Assembly (NCBI GenBank): GCA_029248485.1
Contig: JAQWJG010000006.1
Span: forward strand, 1 to 9,166
Direction of reading: 5' to 3'
DNA length: 9,166 bases
Source of the DNA: SAR86 cluster bacterium
Lineage (GTDB): Bacteria; Pseudomonadota; Gammaproteobacteria; SAR86; D2472
How positions within the stretch are numbered: the stretch's first letter is position 1; each line of letters starts with the position of its first letter. Below are positions 1-6,164 of this stretch, one piece after another. The translations under genes and the position numbers were made by a program. The notes below the pieces were generated by a model. That model did no database searches, was not told where the DNA came from, and worked only from the letters and a program-made list of their open reading frames with translations.

Positions 1-536
1 ATTTCAATCATACGTGATGAGCCACCTTTTTTTCGCCAATTAAAATCCCAATAATAGATGTCTTCATAGCGCTGCGCAGCTCTATTGCCCGAATCATTTA
101 TTTGTTCCATATTTTTCCAGCGAGAAATTCCAAGTGTTGTCCCATATACCTTGAAACCATTTTCATGAGCGTATAGAGCAGACCTTTCAAACCTCATATC
201 AAAGCATTGGGTGCATCTTTTGCCTCTTTCAGGCTCATTTTCTAAGCCTTTTATTCTCTCAAACCAATTTTCCTTATCGTAATCAGCATCAACAAAATCG
301 AATCCAAGTTTGTCACAAAATCTCTTATTCTCATCCTTACGAATCTCATACTCCTCCTTTGGATGAATATTTGGGTTATAAAAATAAACAGTTGTCTGGA
401 TGTCTGATGCTGCCACAGCTTCCATGATCTCTCCGGCACACGGAGCGCAGCAACTATGAAGCAAAAGTTTTTTTTCATTACCAGGCATCTCTAGCTTTGG
501 CCTAGAAAAGTTATTAAGTGAAAATGGATTATCCAT
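1..536 (-). CDS. queH: Epoxyqueuosine reductase QueH (3' end cut by window edge)
   Basis: QueH performs the last step of queuosine synthesis, reducing epoxyqueuosine to queuosine in the wobble position of GUN-anticodon tRNAs. It is an iron-sulfur enzyme unrelated to the cobalamin-dependent QueG. Reading the minus strand from the ATG at 536-534 gives 178 residues without a stop. They contain the N-terminal HSCCAPC motif (residues 27-33, with C29, C30 and C33) and a second cysteine pair in RGKRCTQC (104-111), which in this family bind iron-sulfur. The conserved [12 protein letters not shown] segment (136-147) and a C-terminal [10 protein letters not shown] stretch follow. The reading frame continues past position 1, so the final residues are missing. 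The start lies 5 bases after the thrH stop, with no clear Shine-Dalgarno site, which suggests it is the third gene of that operon. Identification is from remembered family motifs and is strong. Confidence 0.93.
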   Translation of the reverse strand, partial: MDNPFSLNNFSRPKLEMPGNEKKLLLHSCCAPCAGEIMEAVAASDIQTTVYFYNPNIHPKEEYEIRKDENKRFCDKLGFDFVDADYDKENWFERIKGLENEPERGKRCTQCFDMRFERSALYAHENGFKVYGTTLGISRWKNMEQINDSGNRAAQRYEDIYYWDFNWRKKGGSSRMIE

Positions 537-541
537 AAGTA

Positions 542-1141
542 TTAATTAAAATTCCTTAAAGCGCTTAAGAGGTTTGAATATTCATTAAAAGATGGGATCT
601 CAGGCATTGAACTGGATATAGCTTTAGGTGCATTAATAAAGAAACCTTGATCTGCGACCTCAAACATTTGTAAATCATTGAACGAATCTCCAGCAGCTAA
701 ACATCTATAGCCCATAGACTGAAAACCTAAGATTGCTTGTTTTTTTGCCTGTGGATCCCTTAATTTATAGCCAAGAATATTATCCTTATCATCTACATTA
801 AGAGTGTGACAAAGCAGAAGAGGATAGCCAAGCTTTTCCATTAATGGATATGCAATCTCATGAAAAGTATCAGATAAAATAACCACCTGAAATTCTTTTC
901 TCACTTGATTTAAGAATTCAAGAGCTCCATCAAGCAAATCAAGTTTCTTTGTTGCGCTAATTATGTCAGCAAGCTTGAGATTATGTTGATTCATTATTTC
1001 AATTCTGTAGTCCATGAGATCAGAGTAAGATGGGATATCTCTAGTAGTTCTACTTAACTCAGCGATACCCGAGTCAAAAGCAACCTGTTCCCATATCTCT
1101 GGAGTGAGGGTACCTTCCATGTCAAAGCAAACTATATCCAA
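542..1141 (-). CDS. thrH: Phosphoserine phosphatase / homoserine phosphotransferase ThrH
   Basis: ThrH is a cytoplasmic HAD-superfamily enzyme that removes phosphate from phosphoserine. In Pseudomonas it can also pass that phosphate to homoserine, linking serine and threonine synthesis. The 199 residues carry motif I as FDMEGT (D7 nucleophile, with E9 in place of the usual second Asp, as is typical of ThrH), motif II SDT (S90), motif III lysines (K133/K134) and motif IV GDSFND (151-156). The TRDIP and LLCHTL segments also match the family, as does the length (about 200 residues). The start must be the TTG at 1141-1139: the next ATG (codon 8) would delete the catalytic Asp, and no ATG or GTG lies between the TTG and the upstream in-frame stop. 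An AGGA site precedes it by 7 bases. It begins 2 bases after the nucleotidase stop. It may be the only phosphoserine phosphatase of this organism, but that cannot be told from here. Confidence 0.93.
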   Translation of the reverse strand: MDIVCFDMEGTLTPEIWEQVAFDSGIAELSRTTRDIPSYSDLMDYRIEIMNQHNLKLADIISATKKLDLLDGALEFLNQVRKEFQVVILSDTFHEIAYPLMEKLGYPLLLCHTLNVDDKDNILGYKLRDPQAKKQAILGFQSMGYRCLAAGDSFNDLQMFEVADQGFFINAPKAISSSMPEIPSFNEYSNLLSALRNFN

Positions 1142-1143
1142 GA

Positions 1144-2037
1144 TTAATTCCTGTTTTTAATACCGAATGGTACATGAGCTGAAGTTACTTTTGCAGATGC
1201 ATCTGTAATATTTTGTTGCTGATCATCAAAGAAGATGTCTGCTTCAAATGATTTTAAAAATTCTGCCTTATTCATGCCTCCTAAAAAGAGAGATTCATCA
1301 ATTCTAACTCCCCATTTTCTAAGCGTCTTAATAACTCGCTTGTGAGAGGGAGCTGATCTTGCGGTTACAAGTGCTGTTCTGATTGGATTAGTCGCAGAAT
1401 CTAGCTCAGACTGAAGTTTATTCAGTTCGACTAAAAATGACTTAAATGGCCCAGCTTTTAGCATTGATTTTTTCTTGCGCTCATTATCTAAAAAAGCTTT
1501 AAGGCCCTCCTCTTCAAAAACTTTTTCAGATTCATCAGAAAATATAACTGAATCACCATCAAAAGCTATCTTAAGGAGATCGCCCCCTTTAACTTTTTTC
1601 TTTGTTTTTGAAGGAATAATTCTTGCAGACGGAACATTATTTTCAATAGCCATCTTGACGTCATCTTTGCTACTAGACAAAAATAAATCCACCCCAAAAG
1701 CTTTAACATATTTATAAGGACTCTCTCCGCCACAAAAAACAGCACGAGTTATATTTAGTTTATGAGCCTCAATTGAATTAAATACTCTCAAACCAGTATC
1801 TGCTGTGTTTCTTGACAGTAATATTACTTCTATCCTATCTGCAGCCTCATAAAGTTCATTAATTTTCAAAATTTTGGTTACGAGATTAAATGCTTCACCT
1901 GGATCAAGAATTTCATTTTCATTTTGAATTTGGTGGTCTCGATAGGCCTCAATACCATTTTTTTCAAAAATTTGATGGCTTTGACTTAAATCAAAAAGTG
2001 CTCTCGATGATATTCCAATTACTAATTTTGAGTTCAT
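1144..2037 (-). CDS. Cytosolic 5'-nucleotidase of the NT5C1 (cN-I) type
   Basis: This predicted cytosolic enzyme hydrolyses nucleoside 5'-monophosphates; the animal NT5C1A relative prefers AMP. Substrate preference here is unknown. From the ATG at 2037-2035 the protein has 297 residues. It starts with KLVIGISSRALFDL, then ILLSRNTADTGLRVF (about 72-86), the HAD-like motif FDGDSVIFSDESE (159-171, with D160 and D162), LVTARSAP (223-230), IFFDDQ (268-273) and AHVPFG (287-292). This order matches the whole length of the cN-I family. An upstream in-frame TTG at 2067-2065 would add ten residues that do not look family-like, so I prefer the ATG. The gene is first in a tight operon with thrH and queH and diverges from lexA. 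Its presumed promoter overlaps the LexA operator, so DNA-damage induction is possible. Family assignment is strong; regulation is inferred. Confidence 0.88.
   Translation of the reverse strand: MNSKLVIGISSRALFDLSQSHQIFEKNGIEAYRDHQIQNENEILDPGEAFNLVTKILKINELYEAADRIEVILLSRNTADTGLRVFNSIEAHKLNITRAVFCGGESPYKYVKAFGVDLFLSSSKDDVKMAIENNVPSARIIPSKTKKKVKGGDLLKIAFDGDSVIFSDESEKVFEEEGLKAFLDNERKKKSMLKAGPFKSFLVELNKLQSELDSATNPIRTALVTARSAPSHKRVIKTLRKWGVRIDESLFLGGMNKAEFLKSFEADIFFDDQQQNITDASAKVTSAHVPFGIKNRN
1149..1152 (-). promoter_or_regulatory. Ribosome binding site supporting the TTG start of thrH
   Basis: The minus strand reads AGGA here, followed by a 7-base spacer and the TTG codon at 1141-1139. It overlaps the end of the upstream nucleotidase gene. 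This is one of the few clear Shine-Dalgarno-like sites in the window, and it supports a non-ATG start that the HAD active site already requires. Confidence 0.6.
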
Positions 2038-2050
2038 ATTTTTAAGAGGG

Positions 2051-2079
2051 TTGCAGTTATATACCAAAATTTATATACT
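2051..2079 (+). promoter_or_regulatory. Candidate sigma70-type promoter of lexA
   Basis: A possible -35 box TTGCAG (2051-2056) is separated by 17 bases from TATACT (2074-2079), a 5-of-6 match to the -10 consensus. The -35 is only 3 of 6. Transcription would start near 2086, leaving a leader of about 19 bases before the lexA ATG. The -10 box and start point lie inside the LexA operator, the usual arrangement for autorepression. Confidence 0.5.
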
Positions 2080-2097
2080 GTAAAAATATACAGTATA
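2074..2097. promoter_or_regulatory. LexA operator (SOS box)
   Basis: This is a 24-base inverted repeat with perfect 8-base arms, TATACTGT and ACAGTATA, around an AT-only centre of 8 bases. It contains the exact gammaproteobacterial LexA core CTGT-N8-ACAG (2078-2093). It ends 7 bases before the lexA start codon and 36 bases from the ATG of the divergent nucleotidase gene. LexA bound here should repress its own gene and could also block the opposite promoter. The LexA recognition helix in this window (SPNAAEMHLRAL) closely resembles that of E. coli LexA, which fits the E. coli-type box. Confidence 0.93.
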
Positions 2098-2120
2098 AAT
2101 AAATATGAAAGAATTAACAA
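2092..2120 (-). promoter_or_regulatory. Candidate promoter of the nucleotidase-thrH-queH operon
   Basis: On the minus strand TTGTTA (2120-2115, 4 of 6 to the -35 consensus) is followed after 17 bases by TATACT (2097-2092, 5 of 6 to the -10). The -10 is formed by the right arm of the LexA operator, mirroring the lexA promoter on the other strand. Transcription would start near 2085, about 48 bases before the ATG at 2037. The -35 box lies inside the first codons of lexA. In AT-rich DNA such matches occur by chance, so this rests mainly on position. Confidence 0.4.
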
Positions 2121-2722
2121 AACAACAATCAAAAGTTTTAGCTTGTGTTGAAGTTTATCTCAATAAAACTGGTTTTCCACCAACTCGAGCTGAAATATGT
2201 AAAGAGTTAGGCTTTAAATCACCTAATGCAGCTGAAATGCATCTGAGAGCGCTTGAAAAGAAAGGTTATATCTCAATTCAAAGTGGCTCCTCAAGAGGGA
2301 TATCTATTGTTAAAAGCCAGCAATCTTTTGAACAAATTGGAGATCAAATGCCTGTTATTGGATTGGTTGCTGCAGGCTCTCCTACCCTTGCTGAGGAAAA
2401 TATAGAAAAAAGAATTCCATGCGATCCAAATATGTTTTCCGATACTTTTGACTATTTTTTGAAAGTTAAGGGTCTTAGCATGATTGAAGCTGGCATCCAC
2501 GAAGATGATTTGGTGGCAATCAAAAAAACAACAGATGTTAAAAATGGTGATCTGGTTGTGGTGAGACTAGAGGATGAGGTAACTTTAAAATATTTCAAAA
2601 AAACTGATCATAATCTTGAGTTAATTCCCGCAAATAAAGAGTTCTCAACAATTGAAGTGGATCTCAGAGAACAAGAAGCATTCGTTGAAGGTAAGAGCGT
2701 GGGTTTAATTAGAACTCACTAA
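2105..2722 (+). CDS. lexA: SOS repressor LexA
   Basis: LexA represses DNA-damage genes and is inactivated by RecA-stimulated self-cleavage. The 205-residue protein (E. coli 202) has an N-terminal winged helix-turn-helix with FPPTRAEICKELGF (24-37) and SPNAAEMHLRALEKKGYI (39-56). The cleavage site is A90-G91 in VAAGSP. The catalytic serine is S125 in KGLSM and the catalytic lysine is K162 in DEVTLK, both offset by 6 from E. coli S119 and K156. All residues needed for self-cleavage are present. The ATG at 2105 gives the typical N-terminus, and a strong LexA operator ends 7 bases upstream, so autoregulation is expected. No clear Shine-Dalgarno site is seen. The gene diverges from the nucleotidase operon and converges on the 85-residue gene, overlapping it by 4 bases. 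No sulA-like division inhibitor lies beside it, unlike in Pseudomonas. Confidence 0.98.
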   Translation: MKELTKQQSKVLACVEVYLNKTGFPPTRAEICKELGFKSPNAAEMHLRALEKKGYISIQSGSSRGISIVKSQQSFEQIGDQMPVIGLVAAGSPTLAEENIEKRIPCDPNMFSDTFDYFLKVKGLSMIEAGIHEDDLVAIKKTTDVKNGDLVVVRLEDEVTLKYFKKTDHNLELIPANKEFSTIEVDLREQEAFVEGKSVGLIRTH

Positions 2723-2976
2723 TGAAGAACTACTGGCTTTTTTCTTAGGCTATTTTTCTCACTGTCAAAAAAGTCATCAAAATCAATTGAATTGCCGCTG
2801 ACACTTTCTATGCCAGCTCTTATCATTTCTTTTGCAACTGTAAGCTCAGTGCCATTTAAAAACTCCTTGGATTCGCCTGAGAACTCAATTTTAACTATTG
2901 GATTTTCATGATCATCGGATCTTCTAAGCACGATAGTGCCGTCAGGAAGTTGAGTTAGTTCTAGATATTGAGACAT
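2719..2976 (-). CDS. Small conserved-looking protein between lexA and topA, function unknown
   Basis: This is an 85-residue acidic protein with no signal peptide, membrane segment or cysteine. Its first half alternates hydrophobic and polar residues, as in beta strands (LELTQLPDGTIVLRR, 5-19, and PIVKIEFS, 26-33). A helical stretch follows (LTVAKEMIRAGIESV, 45-59), then an acidic patch around DFDDFFDSE (65-73) and a basic tail. From memory, gammaproteobacteria such as Pseudomonas carry a small uncharacterised protein of similar layout in their lexA-topA region, so this may be that family, but I cannot confirm it. The start is the ATG at 2976-2974, with only a purine-rich stretch upstream. The last 4 bases overlap the end of convergent lexA, so SOS-induced lexA read-through would be antisense to it. 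Coding status is likely because of its good length, sensible composition and tight fit between neighbours. Confidence 0.75.
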   Translation of the reverse strand: MSQYLELTQLPDGTIVLRRSDDHENPIVKIEFSGESKEFLNGTELTVAKEMIRAGIESVSGNSIDFDDFFDSEKNSLRKKPVVLH

Positions 2977-3068
2977 ATTTCTTTTTCTTAAACTTTAACA
3001 CCCTTCATATAATAAATGGAAGGTTTCATTATTTATATAGGAACTAATTAGGATTAATCAAGGAAAAA
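2977..3068. other. 92-base intergenic gap between topA and the 85-residue gene
   Basis: This is the longest non-coding stretch in the window. It holds a possible minus-strand promoter (3032-3061) and a small inverted repeat, CCTTC (3002-3006) with GAAGG (3019-3023) around a 12-base loop. The repeat lies in the presumed leader of the 85-residue gene. It is too weak, and lacks a proper T-run, to be called a terminator. No RNA gene is visible. Confidence 0.6.
3032..3061 (-). promoter_or_regulatory. Candidate promoter of the 85-residue gene
   Basis: On the minus strand TTGATT (3061-3056) is followed by TATATA (16-base spacer, 3039-3034) or TATAAA (18-base spacer, 3037-3032). It sits just after the topA stop and would produce a leader of roughly 50 bases. 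Such sequences are common by chance in AT-rich gaps, so the call is tentative. Confidence 0.35.
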
Positions 3069-5696
3069 TTATTTAGAAACTTCAACCCACTTATCTCCAT
3101 TATGAGAAGCAGTATTTCCAGTTTTTTTGCCATCTTTTTCTGAGGCAAGATAATGCGTGTCTTCAACTTTGTTGTATCTAATAATATAAGGGTTTCCATC
3201 AATATCTTGCTTAGGGGCATCTAAGAGATGAGTATGCTTTCCTTGGTCTTCTAGATACTTACAGGCATCAAGCAATACTTCTTCGGTAACTGCTTGATTA
3301 AATTCTTCAACAGATGGTGCACGCGTTTCTCTATTCTTAGGATATTTGCTAGCTGCTAAAAACAACCCCTTCATACTGTCTCTTAATAAATAATTGTCTT
3401 CGAACTTCATGCAAGGAATCTCTGTGGTAATTGGTTCCATAACGATAGGTTTTGGCTCTCCATTTCTTTGCAGAGCTCTGGTTGCACCGCAATTATCATT
3501 CATACAACCAAAATATTTACCAAACCTACCAGTTTTAAGCTGCATTTCAGATCCGCACTTATGACAAGAGAGCGTTGGGCCATCATATCCTTTAATTTTA
3601 AATGTGCCCTCTTCAACTTCAAACCCATCACAATCAGGATTATTTGAACAAACATGCAATTTATGATTTTCATCTAAAAGATAATTGTCCATGCTCATAT
3701 CACATTTAGGACAACGGCGTTTTGCAACTAAATGCTCTGCTTCCTCCTGATCATCAACGCTAACTGCTTCATCACCTGAAATGAGGTTCAATGTTTTTTT
3801 GCATTGTTCATCGCTTGGCAGGCTATAACCGGCACATCCAAGAAAAACCCCGTTACTAGCATTTCTTATGGTCAGATTATTTTTTTTACATTCAGGACAA
3901 TTAATATTTGTCATCGTGGGAAGATTAGGCGCCATTCCATTATCTTCGTCCATTGCTGATGAAAGGTCGTCTTGAAAAGCTGAATAATATGAATTCAAAA
4001 CCTCTTTCCAATTTAATTCGCCATTTGCAATTCTATCTAATTCATTTTCAAAATTAGCGGTAAAGCTATAATCCATGATGTCATCAAAGCTACTAACCAA
4101 TCTGTCTGTCACAATCATCCCTATTTTTTTAACAAAAAATCTTCTGTTTTGAATTTCAACGTAACCACGATCTTGTATTGTAGAAATAATGTTTGCGTAT
4201 GTTGAGGGCCTTCCAATTCCTCTCTTTTCCAATTCTTTTACTAATGCAGCTTCTGAAAACCTTGCTGGAGGTTTGGTGTACTTTTGTTTATTTTCGAGAT
4301 CTTGAAGATTTAATTTTTGATTGATTTCAAGCGGAGGCAAAATTTTGGCATCTTGATCATCAGATTTAGACTTAACAATTCTTGTAAAACCATCAAAAAC
4401 AACCTCTCTTCCGGTTGCAGAAAAAATATATTCTTCTAATTGAATTTTTGCATTAGTTGCCAAATATTCTGCATCAGGTAACTGTGATCCAATAAACTGT
4501 TGCCAAATTAATTCATACAATCTTTTTTCTTCATCCGAGGAAGATATTAAACCCTCAGATTTTGTAGATGCATTCGTAGGTCTTATTGCCTCATGAGCTT
4601 CTTGTGCATTTTCACTGGAGGAATATATTCTTGGAGCATTAGTCAGGTACTTGTCCCCAAGGTTAGTTTCAATATACATTCTTGCATCTGCAATTGATTC
4701 GGGTGATAAAGCAGGAGCATCGGTTCTCATGTATGTGATTAGGCCATTTTCATAGAGCTTTTGAGCTGTTCTCATGGTTCTCTTTACATTGAATCCTAGC
4801 TTTGTACTCGCTGCTTGTTGCAATGTAGATGTAATAAAAGGAGGTTTTGGCTTCGATTTAACTGGCTTTTGAGTGACTTCGCTTACAAGCAATTCTGAAG
4901 ATCTAATAAGCTCCTCAATTTTTTTAGCCTCTGTGGCTTGCAACAAAGGATCAGATTTTCTTCTATTGAGATTAAATTCAATGGCAGCATTTTTATTATT
5001 CTCTGCATTAAATGAAATCTCCCAAAACTCATCCGGCTTAAACTTTTGAATGCTATGCTCTCTTTCCACCAACAGCCTTAACGCTACAGATTGGACTCTT
5101 CCAGCTGACAAATTACGGGCAATTTTTGCCCACAAAAGTGGGGACAATTCAAAGCCAACAACCCTATCAAGAAATCTTCTTGCTTGCTGAGCCTCCACGA
5201 GACTTTCATCTATATCTTTAGGGTCTTGAAAAGATTCTAAAATTGCCTCTTTAGTAATCTGATTAAATCTAACTCTAGAATAATTAAATTTATCTGCGCC
5301 CAATGCTTCTTTAAGATGCCAAGCTATTGCCTCACCTTCCCTATCCAAGTCAGTAGCAAGGAAAATAGACTCTACAGATTTTGCAGCCGTTTTTAGCTCT
5401 TTAATAACTTTTTCTTTTTCAGGAATAATTTCATAATTTGCTACCCATCCATTATCAGGATCGATTCCCATTCTCCTAATGAGTCGTTTTCGTTCATTGA
5501 TCTTTTTTAATCTTCTTTTTTCATCTTCTGGAAGATCTTTAGGAATGGTATTCCTTTGAGCTGGCTTTTTAGACTTACCCTTAGGAAGGTCTCTGATATG
5601 GCCAACACTAGATTTAACTATGTAGTCTGATCCTAAATATTTAGAAATAGTCTTAGCTTTAGCAGGCGATTCGACTATAACGAGAGTTTTTGACAT
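3069..5696 (-). CDS. topA: DNA topoisomerase I
   Basis: TopA is the type IA topoisomerase that relaxes negative supercoils through a 5'-phosphotyrosine link. The 875-residue protein (E. coli 865) begins with the Toprim signature KTLVIVESPAKAKTI (3-17, E9 conserved). The metal-binding triad is in FLATDLDREGEA (D116, D118, E120). The active-site tyrosine is Y322 in GLITYMRTD, with the supporting R324 (E. coli Y319/R321). KRGIGRPSTYA (491-501) is also typical. Three four-cysteine zinc fingers follow: C600/C603/C621/C632, C662/C665/C683/C689 and C711/C714/C731/C736. The C-terminal part (about 745-875) contains further ribbon-like repeats without full cysteine sets, as in E. coli. The gene appears intact. 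It is last in the minus-strand block, 25 bases after the 144-residue gene, with a possible promoter of its own. No strong Shine-Dalgarno site precedes its ATG. Confidence 0.99.
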   Translation of the reverse strand: MSKTLVIVESPAKAKTISKYLGSDYIVKSSVGHIRDLPKGKSKKPAQRNTIPKDLPEDEKRRLKKINERKRLIRRMGIDPDNGWVANYEIIPEKEKVIKELKTAAKSVESIFLATDLDREGEAIAWHLKEALGADKFNYSRVRFNQITKEAILESFQDPKDIDESLVEAQQARRFLDRVVGFELSPLLWAKIARNLSAGRVQSVALRLLVEREHSIQKFKPDEFWEISFNAENNKNAAIEFNLNRRKSDPLLQATEAKKIEELIRSSELLVSEVTQKPVKSKPKPPFITSTLQQAASTKLGFNVKRTMRTAQKLYENGLITYMRTDAPALSPESIADARMYIETNLGDKYLTNAPRIYSSSENAQEAHEAIRPTNASTKSEGLISSSDEEKRLYELIWQQFIGSQLPDAEYLATNAKIQLEEYIFSATGREVVFDGFTRIVKSKSDDQDAKILPPLEINQKLNLQDLENKQKYTKPPARFSEAALVKELEKRGIGRPSTYANIISTIQDRGYVEIQNRRFFVKKIGMIVTDRLVSSFDDIMDYSFTANFENELDRIANGELNWKEVLNSYYSAFQDDLSSAMDEDNGMAPNLPTMTNINCPECKKNNLTIRNASNGVFLGCAGYSLPSDEQCKKTLNLISGDEAVSVDDQEEAEHLVAKRRCPKCDMSMDNYLLDENHKLHVCSNNPDCDGFEVEEGTFKIKGYDGPTLSCHKCGSEMQLKTGRFGKYFGCMNDNCGATRALQRNGEPKPIVMEPITTEIPCMKFEDNYLLRDSMKGLFLAASKYPKNRETRAPSVEEFNQAVTEEVLLDACKYLEDQGKHTHLLDAPKQDIDGNPYIIRYNKVEDTHYLASEKDGKKTGNTASHNGDKWVEVSK

Positions 5697-5704
5697 AAAT
5701 GGAT

Positions 5705-5733
5705 AAAATAGTTTTAAAAGTTCATATTTTCAA
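5705..5733 (-). promoter_or_regulatory. Candidate promoter directly upstream of topA
   Basis: The minus strand has TTGAAA (5733-5728, 5 of 6 to the -35 consensus), a 17-base spacer, and TATTTT (5710-5705, 4 of 6 to the -10). Transcription would begin around 5698, only a base or two before the topA ATG, giving a nearly leaderless message. This fits the missing Shine-Dalgarno site, but could equally be chance in AT-rich sequence. Confidence 0.25.
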
Positions 5734-6156
5734 TATAGCTTCCTTAATTTTAAGAAGCTCTTCCGTACCAAGCATTTCATTCCAGACGATTGCTATATTG
5801 GACTGATAAAAAATAATTTCAAGTATAGAAGATGGTAATTGAGAAATTTTTTTTTCTATTATTTCAAAGTTTTTCTCATATTTAACCGAAATTGGATCAT
5901 ATAGCTCAAGACCATTTTCTTGTTTTACGTAATGTAAATTCTTATATTCCGATAAATTTTTAATTTGATAAATGGCGACTTGATGATTCCAATTTTTGAA
6001 TTTTTTTCTCAGCTCATTGGTTGATCCAATTTTAAAACCTTCTTTTGCGGCGTTCATTCTTAGCAGACTTACAGCTTTCATTTTTTTGGATGGCTTTAAA
6101 AAACTGATTGCTCCAAACAAAAAAAGAAGAACAAAAATAATAATTAAAGATTCCAT
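5722..6156 (-). CDS. Single-pass membrane protein of unknown function
   Basis: I do not recognise this 144-residue protein with certainty. It starts with one strong hydrophobic helix (residues 4-20, LIIIFVLLFLFGAISFL), followed at once by a basic stretch (KPSKKMK, then LLRMNAAKEGFK). By the positive-inside rule the basic C-terminal domain would be cytoplasmic and the N-terminus outside. The rest (about 45-144) is soluble and lysine-rich, with an internal tryptophan motif (NWNHQVAIYQIKN, 55-67). It ends in a predicted helix. No cysteines or catalytic motif are visible. From memory, similar short proteins made of a membrane helix plus a PS-(K/R)-rich linker occur in other gammaproteobacteria without known function. 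It lies 8 bases after pyrD and 25 before topA, so it is probably co-transcribed with pyrD. The ATG at 6156-6154 gives a complete membrane helix. Confidence 0.75.
   Translation of the reverse strand: MESLIIIFVLLFLFGAISFLKPSKKMKAVSLLRMNAAKEGFKIGSTNELRKKFKNWNHQVAIYQIKNLSEYKNLHYVKQENGLELYDPISVKYEKNFEIIEKKISQLPSSILEIIFYQSNIAIVWNEMLGTEELLKIKEAILKI
5737..5759 (-). other. Hairpin-forming inverted repeat at the end of the 144-residue gene
   Basis: Read on the minus strand, AGCTTCTT pairs with AAGGAAGCT through eight base pairs including one G-T pair, with a 7-base AT loop. It lies within the last codons of the membrane-protein gene, upstream of topA. No T-run follows, so it is not a standard terminator. 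It may be a coding coincidence, or an RNA element that separates topA from the upstream message. Confidence 0.3.
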
Positions 6157-6164
6157 GAAAAATT

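Noticed and set aside
251..478. A 75-codon minus-strand open frame inside queH
   Set aside because: It is in a different frame from the strongly supported QueH frame, which carries both cysteine motifs across the same bases.
1475..1717. An 80-codon plus-strand open frame opposite the nucleotidase
   Set aside because: It is antisense to the conserved core of the nucleotidase and its serine- and lysine-rich translation looks like a shadow of the real gene.
2291..2500. A 69-codon minus-strand open frame inside lexA
   Set aside because: It lies opposite the LexA cleavage and catalytic region and shows no family features.
3002..3023. Inverted repeat CCTTC/GAAGG as a terminator for topA or lexA
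   Set aside because: The stem is only 5 base pairs with a 12-base loop. On the minus strand no T-run follows, and on the plus strand the tail is a broken TTTCATT, so it does not meet the usual terminator pattern.
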